From Dipetalonema caudispina (lineage: Eukaryota > Nematoda > Chromadorea > Rhabditida > Onchocercidae), in the NCBI GenBank assembly GCA_013365325.1, contig JABVXV010000348.1, positions 1-63,445 on the forward strand: a DNA stretch of 63,445 nucleotides. The letters are read 5' to 3'. Each line of letters begins with the position of its first letter. Positions within the stretch are counted from its first letter, which is position 1. Both the position numbers and the translations under genes were made by a program. The notes below the pieces were generated by a model. It saw only the letters and a program-made list of their open reading frames with translations. It searched no databases and was not told the DNA's origin. Below, piece after piece: positions 1 to 10,734 of this stretch.

Positions 1-3000
1 AACGAGCACGATAGAATCTGCAAGCAGCGTTGTCTGGTGAAATCTTCAACGCATTCTCTAATAGTTCCATTGCCTGCAACACTTTTTATCACACTGCATG
101 TTCAAAATTATACTTCTACTACTTATTTATCACATTATTACATATCAAATAGGGCTGAATGCTGATCCTCTTGCTTTCCTTCCTCACATACTTATTCTCT
201 ACTAAAGGCTCATGAATATAAAAAGCCTTACACATACTTCAATCTCCTTCCCAACAAAAGTATTTTACCGTATCATTATTGTGTAGCGCTTGTTCCACAA
301 CTGATAATTGACACAAAAGAACCGAATTAAACGGATTGATTGCTACAGCTCGACTTAAATGAACACGAGCAAGGTTCACTTGTTCTTTCTTGAAATGCAA
401 TAAACCCAGCCCGAACCAGGCACGGTAATCAGTAGGACAAAGCAGAAGTGCGCGCCTATAAAATTGTGATTATTTACTATCACAGTCTTACTATTAGGAA
501 GGACATTAAAACACTATTCACTGCCAGCATGCTACATGATTAATACAAGTTCCAATTCTATCAGGTGATTTACTGGTCACTGGTAGAAGTGAACGTGCCC
601 ACACACCCCACAATACATTTTAGTGAAATGTAAAATGAAGTCTGCGAATTGTATAATAATAAAACGATAAAATTTATGTCGATTACATCGATAGAGAAGT
701 TGAGATAGCAACAACAGCACTTCATAAAAAAAGTTAATAAAAGGTTTGGTTTATATCAAAAACTATCGCAAACATTTTATTAATTCAGTTAATCATTAAC
801 TAGTGAAAGTCACAAGAAGTGGATAACTAGTGAAAGTCACAAGAAGTGAAACATCAATTTCATGTCATACTATATTTTCAATGTTTTACTCGTATAACAT
901 TAATGACGCAATCCTACATTCAGCCAATACGCCGTGTAAATTTCCTTATTAGTTTTGAAAAAATATTAAAATTTAGAAAAATCTTGCCTAAACGCTGCTG
1001 CAGCCTTGCTCTGATGATCCGAATCCAGCAGTTCATGTCCTAACAACGTATAAGCATATGGAAAACGCGTATTAATAGTGACAGCACGTTCGAAGCATTC
1101 AATGGCTGTATCATGCTGCTTTTGCACGCTGAAGCAATTACCGGCTACACACCAACCCTCAGGACAAAAGCGACACTCCTCTGTTATTTGCATAGCAAGT
1201 ACCGACAGTCGACGGACATCTTGCGCATGCCACAGTGCTGTTGAAAGAATCTGTAAGTAAATAAATCACACCTACTTTCAGAACTACACAATTAAGTGCA
1301 ACATCTACTGCTTATTTCATATCAATATTCTCAAAGTTTAACAGAGTTAAACTGATAGAACCAAAAATGAAACGAATTAAGCAACTAGCTGTCATAAAAT
1401 TTGACGTAGACAGACCATTGCAAAATAGGGACAATAACAATCAGCAGAACTGAACGCATAAAATGCTTCAAACAGTAAGAAGCTGTATGTTGACCAGATA
1501 AAAATTAAACTCTTTTAACTAATAAAGATTAAAGGAAAATCAAACAGAATATTCGTAAAATGATATCGTTTTTTTATGAGGCTGATGCACAACCGTGCAT
1601 GTTTGGTAAGCAATCGTAGTGACTACATAAAAAAATTCACATCAAAAATATGAATTGTAGCAGAGCGACAACAAACCTCCATTCCTGCAACACGATGTGG
1701 AAATTCTCTGTGAAGTTCTTCCAGAATTTCCGTTGCCTTTGTATAATCAAGCTTTTCCAAATACGCCCGAGCTAGCAGTTCTCTTGCCAAAGCAAATTTT
1801 TTACACTTTTCAGGCATCAGATTGTAACGACCAATTACTGAGTTTGATCTGTATGTCGCCACAGCACATTGAAGCATAGCTAACCAACTGATGTGTTCTA
1901 CCACTGTTGCTACAAACACAGATCATAGATAATCATGTTTTCTACTGAAATCATGAAACCTGTAGAAAATGAAACAGAGAAAAACACATATGCGTCTCTC
2001 AACTCCGCAACGTAAGAAACGACAGACAAACATAAAGAAGCAGCAGTTGATATCTTCGTAGAAAATGATGAACTGCTTAAAATCACCTCTCAACGTTATG
2101 TATCTTTTTGCAGTCTTACTCCTATTTAATTAGTCCTTTTTTTTAATTTTTCATGTATTTTTTCTCAAATTAACTCCTTCAAAAAGAACTTACTAAATAG
2201 AGCAGACCAGTCAGCAATACAGTGTTGAAGACGTTGAATTGATGGCGGCCTTGAAACGAAATTTTGCAAACGTTTCAATATCCGGGTACATGTCTCCAAT
2301 CGAAACTTCTCCCTGCTACGATGCTTGGGTGGTTGAGGTGAACAAGAAGATGTAAGCGATACACTGGATGACGAACGCGAGAAAACAACCGAAAGACCCA
2401 ATGATTCCGGCTATAACAATCAGCTTGTTGTTCTGCTATATCAAAGACAAATCTACAAAACTTTCTAGGCACTTCCGCCCTATCCAGACTGCAAAAATAA
2501 TGGAACTTTATTTAGACACCGGGTGGTAACTACTGCTAAAAATAATATCGGCATCATGACTTCTGATTTTACAAAAACAATCAAGTGCCAGCAAAACATG
2601 AAGACTTTGTAATGATGACATAATGATAATGCAAAACGATTAAAGTGAGTCCATTACCAAATCTTATTTGTCATTCGTTGCATTAGCTGAATTAAAGCAT
2701 TTGCATGAAACATCATGTGGCTACACCTCTAATTAATCTAAGTGATAAACAAATGCATAGGAATAAACAAGCGTCCGTTTTATTTTACAACTGTCATTTA
2801 ATGGTTGTCGATTTATAAATATGAACGATTTTAAAAAATATCACTTCTTCTTAAAATAGCCTAGTCGATGACTAGGCTTAAATGCTGTGGTAATTTTAAA
2901 AAACGAAAGAAAGGAAACATATACAGTTGGGAAAAAGCGAGGGATTGAAGGAAGAGACCAAGAGTGAAAATGAAACCGGGAATAGAGCATCTGGATAGAA

Positions 3001-6000
3001 ACAATACTCATTCCACAAACTGGGCAAAGGAACAACCGCTTGTAAGAAGCAATGCAAATATTAGCAACTAATTTTCTGATATATTTACAAAGTAAAAGAA
3101 AAAATAAAAAATGCCAACCTCCTGTTTAAACTGTACAGTATTTTGGTCGTGTGAAGAAAGGGGAATAACACAAGGTTGAGAGCCTGAACGTGTACGACTT
3201 AATGAGCTTTTTTGCGCTTGATGAGTAGATTCATCTTGCAATTTAGGTGGTGCGTCTGGAAGGTCATCGTTTGATTCTATTAATTTATGAATTGAAGGTA
3301 TTGGTGGTGGTGTTTTCGATAACTCCATTTCGTTAATGCGATTCACTGAGCTGAAAGTCACGACCATATAAATTTCCGTAATATAAGTGTAGAACATTTA
3401 TATTTGTATATAAAACATCCGGAAGAAATTTTAAGAGTCAAAAGCAATATCTTTAATAAAGATTAAAGCTGAACAAGAGGCACAATCTCATTAGGAACAA
3501 TATTTGTCAAAAGTTTTTTACCGTAACTGTTTGTCTTGCAAACTACGAGGCGTTCCACTTGCAGAGAGCCCTGCAACACGAGAACGTGTAGAAGTTCTTA
3601 AATCCTTCGCAAAACTTTGATTTTCACTGTCCTGTGAGACTCCATATGAGCGCGCACTGCGCCGTGTTTCCATGCCTTCCTCCAGTCGTCTTCTGACTAT
3701 ACCTAGTTCCGTATTTCGTTTAGCTGCTATGCTCTGAAAATTTGAATTAGGAGGGATCTTAAAGAAGAATTCCAATTTTATTCAGAAAAAAAAATAATAA
3801 TTATGCACGATTAGAATTCTTTAATAAAAAATTTACCGTTTTACTTTTTTTCGGTGCAAAACAAGTTACTTTTTGCTCAACTTCTTTACTACCGCTTGGC
3901 GTTCTTTTCTCCACATTTTTTGTTAATTTCTCCGCGTTCCTCGTTGCTACACCCGTGCTAGAAGTTCATAATCAATTCTCTGATTTCATACCTTTCTATA
4001 TGATGAGAAGTACAATGTTTTCACAAGATATGACAACACTACGAGTAGTATCGCAACTGACTAATGATTTCTGTTCTTCAACAACTTCTAAGTTACCAAT
4101 AAATATGTATTAAACATGTTTTGAATAGTAACTCAAAAACTAAGCTAACGTATGCACTTCTGAGCTCTGGAAAAAAAAGCTTTAGTCAAGCCAGATAAAT
4201 TAGGAAAACTTAGCAATATCAAGTCAAAGCAGTGTTTTAAGCACTTTTTTATGAGCCCCTAATCTTCCCTTCAGTTTTTATATATTTTATAAAGAAAAGA
4301 GTCGCCAATAGTTCTAGTATTGGTAAAATACTGTTGAAGTGCATCTGACATTCACTATAGCCAACTTTAAAATATACCTTTTAGAGGTTTTTGGTTTGTC
4401 TACTGAACGTGCTTCATTTACACATGTCAACAAATTTGTGTAAATGTTTTCTGGATTTCCGACGCCCAAATTGCACAATGTTTTCAAACTCGTCCACGAA
4501 AATACATTTTGTTTGAGCGCCAACTTACCCTCATCAGCTGCCTCATCGGGTCGACCAGTTTCTCTGAAATAAATGACCAGAAAAATCACGCCTGATTCGC
4601 TCTAACTTCTATAGTATTGTCTAAAAGAGTTGTGACACAAATTTTCTATTTCTGCTCCACATTTTCATAATAAATATTACTCGCGTAAGGAATAATTACG
4701 ATCATATTCTTTCTATTTTTTTTTTTTTTTTTCATAAAAAATATTTGCAACCAACACAAAAACTCTGCTGAGCAGACTGTGTGCAAATGATTCCACAGAA
4801 GTATTGATGAAACAGTCATCTAATTTGGGCTGATCATGCATACGTAATGCCATTTCTGCTTCTTGATATCTGAAGGGACAGTTGTATTTCGAAGTAGTTA
4901 TGAAACAAAAATTTATGGGTAATCGGTCTGTACTCGGTACACATGTATGAAACATTATATTCCGTTTACCTATAAAACAACACACATTCGCTACGTAGAA
5001 TGCCTACAGAGTTAAAGTTTAACGAGAATACTTAACAAGGGTTTGTTAGCGTACAGTATTTAATTAGACCATCTCAATAGTAAGAACCACCCAAAAAGAT
5101 TTACTCTGGTTGGATTACCGCTACCATTTTTATAAACCTTGAAACATATTCCTCAAATTCATTAAAGTACTACCGAATTAGATTTCTAACTAGACTACCA
5201 GTACACTACATGTTTCGCTATATTTCAAACTGCACATACCAACTATTCGGAGCTTGAAACTCTTCAACTGATATCAATAGAACGAAGTGCCCCGTAGCTT
5301 TAAAAGAAATCCTGACCCAAGCAACTGTGCTTATTTACTTTTTTGTTATTACCGATATATAAAATATGGAAGCCTCTATAACTTGATACACAAAGGCATT
5401 TCGTTGCAGACATTTGAGAAGAATGTATTTAACAAAAACATAACGAAATCCATACTTTTCTAGATGATAACAGCAATGTGCAAACAAATAACGAATTTCC
5501 GGAGATGAGAGGAATTTGAGTTTCAACAAATTATATGCTGCCTCCAAACGTTCGGCTCGAGTCAAACAGTATGCGTATAGATACAACGAATCACTGGTAT
5601 TCACTAAAAAAATAGAATACTACTTATCTGATTCATATCAGTTCCATTTTTCAGCAATCGCTTTTCTATGCAATGTGTATTTGAGCACTAGGAAATATGT
5701 TTCAAGATTTGCTCAAATATTTCTCAAGATTTCGTGCAATCATTGCAATTTTTGACAGAAGAGTATCACTTCCGTATTTCTTCAGAAATGATACTGACAG
5801 TATTTCTGAACAGTTCAAAAAGGAAAGCCCACCTGTTTCATGATATACTTCGGCTAGCATTACCGCATCATCGTACTCAAAGTGTTGAAGGGAGCAATGT
5901 ATAATATTCTAAAGAAGATAAATTTATTTGGAAACTGAATTATCATCTAAATCACTACTTGAACAACTCGAGCTTAATTATCCGTTGCTTCACTATGCTC

Positions 6001-6216
6001 AACCTTTGAGACATGTATGTATCAAGACGAAAAAGTATACTAGCAAAGTAGAGTGTGAATTTCAACAATGAAATGAGAACAGCAACTAAAGAATTAACCT
6101 CAATTTCTTTACTGCGTGTAAGATCTACATTATCAGAAGATGTAACTCTACGCATATTGGTACAGAAGCACCAGCAATCATACAGCAACCACTAGATCTG
6201 GTCTCGCTATTCTTTC
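1..6216 (-). CDS. cdc-27: CDC27/APC3 anaphase-promoting complex TPR subunit, 3' end cut by window
   Basis: CDC27/APC3 is a TPR scaffold subunit of the anaphase-promoting complex, the ubiquitin ligase that drives mitotic exit. Thirteen phase-consistent exons were read on the minus strand: 6216-6184, 5908-5833, 5603-5456, 4869-4756, 4563-4378, 3957-3837, 3733-3522, 3350-3119, 2410-2194, 1909-1677, 1250-988, 455-269 and 73-1, about 698 codons. The N-terminal part carries TPR segments (for example the exon at 5603 with YLYAYCLTRAERLEAAYNLL). A Ser/Arg-rich low-complexity linker follows (3957-2194). The C-terminal TPR block contains PEGWCVAGNCFSVQ and DYRAWFGLGLLHFKKEQ, which align with the CDC27 consensus. 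About 150 C-terminal residues should lie before base 1. The intron between 988 and 455 has a GC donor. The start codon was not found: the first exon placed (11 codons, 6216-6184) has no Met, so a further 5' exon is expected near 6.2-6.5 kb. The family call is firm; the 5' end is not. Confidence 0.93.
798..848. repeat. two-copy 27-bp tandem repeat in a cdc-27 intron
   Basis: The 24-bp unit aactagtgaaagtcacaaga (first 20 bases shown) occurs at 798-821 and again at 825-848, a perfect copy with a 27-bp period. It lies in the GC-AG intron of cdc-27. It is probably a local replication-slippage duplication. Confidence 0.85.
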
Positions 6217-7946
6217 CTGCAAAAATTCATCGAAATATTTGACTATCAAAAAATCGAAATTTATCCAGTGAGACGTGTTTCTGCTCTGACTTCTAGTCAA
6301 TATGGATTTACTGAATTAATGAAAGTTATATGATGCAGTACGCTTATCGATGCTGTTTAACAGAAACAGGAAAGTTTTGTTGTTTTAATATGGTTTCTAA
6401 CTTACTGTGAGAAGTAAATAAACTCCAGCACAAGACCTGCGGTCGACCCAAAGCTTGTGATAACTTTTACCTGCAAAATTAGGAAATAAGCTGTGACAAG
6501 TAGTGCAAAACTGATGAGAGTATATGAGAAATAGTAAACAAACAATCAGATTTGATACAGAGCAGGCAGTTCAAAGTAAATCACAACCTCGTTAATAAGT
6601 ATGATGTTAGCAAATATAAACGTTTTTTTCACGTTATATATCAGTTAGGCACGAGCTCAAAATTAGGTATGAATTTTAACTGGCCAAGCTAAGTGCAACT
6701 AGCATACACCGTTTTTTTACTTTGTTCTAAAGATTCACCACATATTTACACTTCAACAGTGCTATGTCTTTAACCTTGTAACCGTCTGAAAATGAAACAA
6801 ACATTTTCCTGGAAAAATCAGGACATTTAAAGCTGAAAAACCTCAGGAAAACAAAGAACCTCATCTGAATGAACTTTCCATTCAGCCTGCTCAATTTAAT
6901 TGAAAAAAAAAAAAGTTAATCATCAACTTTAGCCTTTTGAAGGTCAAGTCAGCTAGTATCCGACGTGAACCTTTGCAAATTATCCTACTTACCGACAAAA
7001 ATTGCTATCAGGTACAGAGTGTTACGTTGATTTTTTTTTTGTCTTCAGCGCCTACCACTTATCTTTTTATGTGTTCAACTCATTGTCATATTCTGCAAGA
7101 TGAATAAACCAATAAATTCACAATTTCAATTTTTTTTGATAACGAAAAAAGATGCCATAGTTTTAGAGTTAGAGAAAATCAAAGCTTTAAGGAAAACGGC
7201 AAATCTCAGGTAAAATGAAATGGCTACCACCACGAAGGGACTGCAGAAGGAGCAAGACAGGTACACACTCTCCTGTGCTGCATTTTTATGTTCCCATTAA
7301 GAACTGAATGTGAGGTAATGAAGTTGAAGTAAAAAACGATTCAAGGTACTACTAACATCAATTATTACAATAGTATATGCCAAAAACACTCAAAATCCGC
7401 TCAAATAGTGCTTGGTTAGAAATTATGAGAAGTCACAACCTGCCCCTTTTTCCTCATGAAATTAACCACACATCCCTCACTCATCACATCTTGTTAAATG
7501 ATTATGATTCAGTCTTACTATATCATAGGTCATTTAGTGATCATGTTGTGTCTGATCATAACTTACTCATTACCTATGCTTACTATGAGAATACCTTCTT
7601 AATGAGAGAGCTATCGAATAACAGAATTTCCTTATGAATTCTAAATTTTAAATTAGCGGGGAAGTTATGGTAAAGCCATTCCAAACTTTCATCTATGAGC
7701 AGTCAGAATGGTAAGACATAGGAAGGAATTTTGATTTAGACTGTTGTATCGGAGAAGTTAGACAAATAGATGGATGGAAATAGTTTGTATCAGTGAAGTA
7801 GAGGATCGACTGTGTCATTATAAAAGGACTGTGAGGAATAGAATGGGTGGGTGTGAGTGGTGGGTGGCGTGGGTTGGTGTGACGTGTTGTTGTTGTAATT
7901 GTTCCGAGTGTGGCGTACGTGGTGTGACGTATTGTTGTTGTTTTAG
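6217..7946. promoter_or_regulatory. intergenic region between divergent cdc-27 and antizyme genes
   Basis: The 5' ends of cdc-27 (leftward) and the antizyme gene (rightward) face away from each other here, so both promoters and the missing cdc-27 first exon should lie in this segment. A possible minus-strand exon (6468-6412, acceptor TTTTGCAG, donor GTAAGT) is open in one frame but resembles nothing. The part at 7840-7930 is GT-rich. No other gene is seen. Confidence 0.45.
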
Positions 7947-7976
7947 GCGTTTATCAATTCAACAAGGCGTAGCAAC

Positions 7977-9536
7977 ATGTCAGAATTAGCTGTTAGCAAT
8001 TGTTTCAGCTTCCTGTGCGGAAAGTAAGTTTCCCTTGTTAAGTTGAGAAATTTTCTGATAGATGAAAAGAAGTTTTCAAAATTTAGTTAAACATTGTTGT
8101 TCGGATGAAAGCGATAAATTGAGAGGTGATTCTTTGTTTAGCTAACATATCTCACCTCACTGCAACTCTATTTTGCTCATAAATTAATCCCTTAGATAAT
8201 GCGTATTTTATGAAGAAGGAAGAAAAGCAACAGTTGCTTCTTCCAGCGAGTGAAATAATGCCCTCTATAGTTGTAGTTTTTTTCTTCTCTCACCTGAATG
8301 ATTGTCCTGAAGTCCGTGTTCCCACTACATTATAAAAGGTGTGGAAGGCATGCGAGCAGTAATATTAAGTGGAATCTTTACTACAGCTTAAGACCATTTG
8401 AGGATTTAATTAAACTAATGATTATATAGTCGCCTAGAAGTTGTTAGTTTTATTTCATAGAATCGAGACGAATTGGAAATCATACCGCATCATCAGATGG
8501 AAGTTCTCCTGATGATGTTCTTATTTCTTTTTATGTTGCTAATCACAAAAGGTTCCTATGTCCTCATTATTGCCAGTTACGACCTCATACATTTTCTTGT
8601 TTTCAGTTGTAAACGTGGGCACGTGGGCCTCGAGTGTTATTCCTGACGCCCCTACTGGTGGCTTGTTTAATAACGAACATATTCACTCTTTGGAAAGTTT
8701 TGTTAATGGTAGCTCTTTGTGCTTTTCATTTGTCGTTAAAGTTTCATATTAAAACTTTTCTCAATTAAATCATCATCTTGCAACACTTTTACTATAGTAA
8801 TCGATGAAATTCCAAGTAAGTGATGTACACATTGTTGACATACTTGGTAGAATGAATGAGAGGATGTCAATGGGAAGTACTGAATTTAAAGAATGGGATC
8901 ACTAATATGTGTGAGAATCAAAAACTCTGAAACTCGTAGCTGGTTGCAGTTGCAATATTTCCAGAAGTTTCATCGGATTGGTGTTGTCATTTGGTAGATG
9001 GCAGTACGTTAGCAATATTTTTACCTTCTGATCAACGCACATGGAATTTATCGAAGGGTGCATTTGTCTCGTTATTAGAATTTTGTGAAGACAATTTGCC
9101 AGTTAAACGTATACTGCTCTGCCTGAACAAAATCAGCGTCGATGAAACGGTACATTTTGACTAAATTGCCTTTCGTTAGAATTAATGAAGTTCCCGTGTG
9201 TTCATGGTAGATGAGTAGTAAGTACCTTTCTCATGAAGTAATGTTGAAACATGCCTGTTCATTTTGGTACATCATTTCGCTTTACTGGTTTTTGGAGTAT
9301 AATCTTGTCGCGGATGGTTATAGACTCTGTTACCTTGCACTGAAGACGTTTTAACGAATGTGATACTTTACCATGTTCGATCAAGTAGTGTACTCTTTCC
9401 AGTCCTTTATATTTAATCTGAATTATTTCAGGTCGCATCTTGCTTCAAGTATCTGGGCTTCAGTCCCCTTCATCCTCATTCATATCCTTCCTGTATTGAC
9501 CCTCAAGGAGTGTTTGCAATGGTTTACAACATATAA
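7977..9536 (+). CDS. oaz-1: ornithine decarboxylase antizyme, made by +1 programmed frameshift
   Basis: Antizyme binds ornithine decarboxylase, blocks it, sends it to the proteasome without ubiquitin, and lowers polyamine uptake. Exons are 7977-8023, 8607-8708, 8798-8815, 8950-9149 and 9432-9536. ORF1 is 28 codons (starts MSELAVSNCFSFLCG) and stops at TGA 8644-8646, directly after TCC. Shifting +1 at that stop gives DAPTGGLFNN and then one open frame through all later exons, 156 residues in total. The C-terminal half carries the antizyme fold: DGSTLAIFLPSDQRTWNL, FVSLLEFCEDNLPVKRILLC and CFKYLGFSPLHPHSYPSCID match the strand-helix pattern of OAZ, including the terminal LGF..V.P.HP...P region. 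All exon phases agree only if one base is skipped at the TGA. The 18-nt third exon adds VNVIDEIP, aligned to LNVTEEL of vertebrate OAZ; skipping it keeps the frame, so it is less sure. An acceptor (TTTTAG, 7946) lies 30 nt before the ATG. Confidence 0.93.
8641..8646 (+). promoter_or_regulatory. programmed +1 ribosomal frameshift site (TCC-TGA)
   Basis: The bases TCC TGA CGC CCC T sit at the end of antizyme ORF1. UCC-UGA is the classic antizyme shift codon pair, and the following GCCCCU also resembles the vertebrate site. High polyamine makes ribosomes read GAC in place of UGA and continue, so the site is a polyamine sensor in known antizymes. The base after the stop is C rather than the common U. 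I saw no convincing 3' pseudoknot by eye. Confidence 0.93.
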
Positions 9537-9816
9537 CTCGTTTTCTTATTTCTCGTAGCTTATATTTGAACATCTCTAGAAGGTGTTATCTTAGTGGAAA
9601 GAACTTGTATATCTTGACAATAATTTAAGATGTTCAAGTTTGTATGGTGAAATATTTCTTATGATCATCCTTTACATTCTTAGGTATTTTGACAAGTAAA
9701 TGGCAATTGCGAATTTTACTCTCATCCGTGGTGGTTTCTGCTTTGATTTTGCGTTTCGTTGTATAATATGTTTATTACTTCGAACCGATTTATATGTTTA
9801 TTGTGGTAGAGGGTTT

Positions 9817-9887
9817 GGGATCATGATATTTGATTATTTCCGTTCATGGGAAATTGGGATCATGATATTTGAGTATTTCCGTTCATG
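9817..9887. repeat. two-copy 39-bp tandem repeat after the antizyme gene
   Basis: A 32-bp core beginning gggatcatgatatttga occurs at 9817-9848 and 9856-9887 with one mismatch, period 39 bp. It lies in the 3' flank of the antizyme gene. The rest of 9537-10608 is AT-rich and shows no gene. Confidence 0.8.
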
Positions 9888-10734
9888 AATGAAATACGCA
9901 TTTTAAAATTCTCATGCTTCAAAACAATCGTAAGCTAGTAGGAAGAGATAATTTTCTGGTTCTCTAGTTCGTACTTTTTGTAAACTATATTTGTACCGCA
10001 TCATTTACTTAGTGTGTGGTCGTACTTTAATTTGATTTACTCATCATTTTGGTATAGTTTCAATTTTTGGCTTTGCTTAATTCTTTTTTATAAATGACTT
10101 TCTGTCCACTGATACACACAATTTACATACAATTCCATTTATTGTATTTCTTGGAGCGGATTCATTTGTAGTAATGCCGTAGTTTTTTTAAGAAATACAA
10201 ATAGTTTTATACAGAGATTTCGTTGTCGCTTACATTAAAATCAATATATGTGCTGCATACTTCTTTCTGAAAGAGGATACAAGGATTTAAATATAAGTTT
10301 TACTGAAATGTGTGAGCTTTCAGTGGATCTTCAACAAGAATTGTTGTAGGTAAACAATTATTTAAAAAATGTAGCGGCAAATGAGTTGGAAGATCTGGTT
10401 TATTTTGCAGAATGAGGAAAGGGGAGATAAATGAGGGCTCGAGCTGGAAACGAGATGAAGGGGAAGGAGAAATGTTTGTTCAAAAAGTAGTCTTTCCTTG
10501 AGAGTTTTTGGAAGACATGCTTTATATGATTCTTGTTAGTATATAAGGGGTTTGTGTAAGGAAAACACTCGGGAGGTATATGATTAAGTGTAATTTCTTA
10601 AAATTTATAGTTGTGCTCGTGTCGTTTATGGGATAGTGATTGATCTCAGAAGAATCGACAGTAAGTTTGGATTCCCTCAATTGGGGGCAATTCATCATCA
10701 GGATTGCACTAAAGCGTCAAAGAGCCATCAGAAG

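Noticed and set aside
8509..8516. A second TCC-TGA-T motif upstream in the antizyme gene
   Set aside because: It lies in what I read as intron 1. Using it would require a different exon whose product shows no antizyme similarity, whereas the site at 8641 keeps every exon in phase.
10636..10734. Open frame upstream of the TAM41 start (VIDLRRIDSKFGF...)
   Set aside because: It has no ATG and does not resemble TAM41. It may be 5' UTR after the acceptor at 10609, or an extra exon, so it was left out of the CDS.
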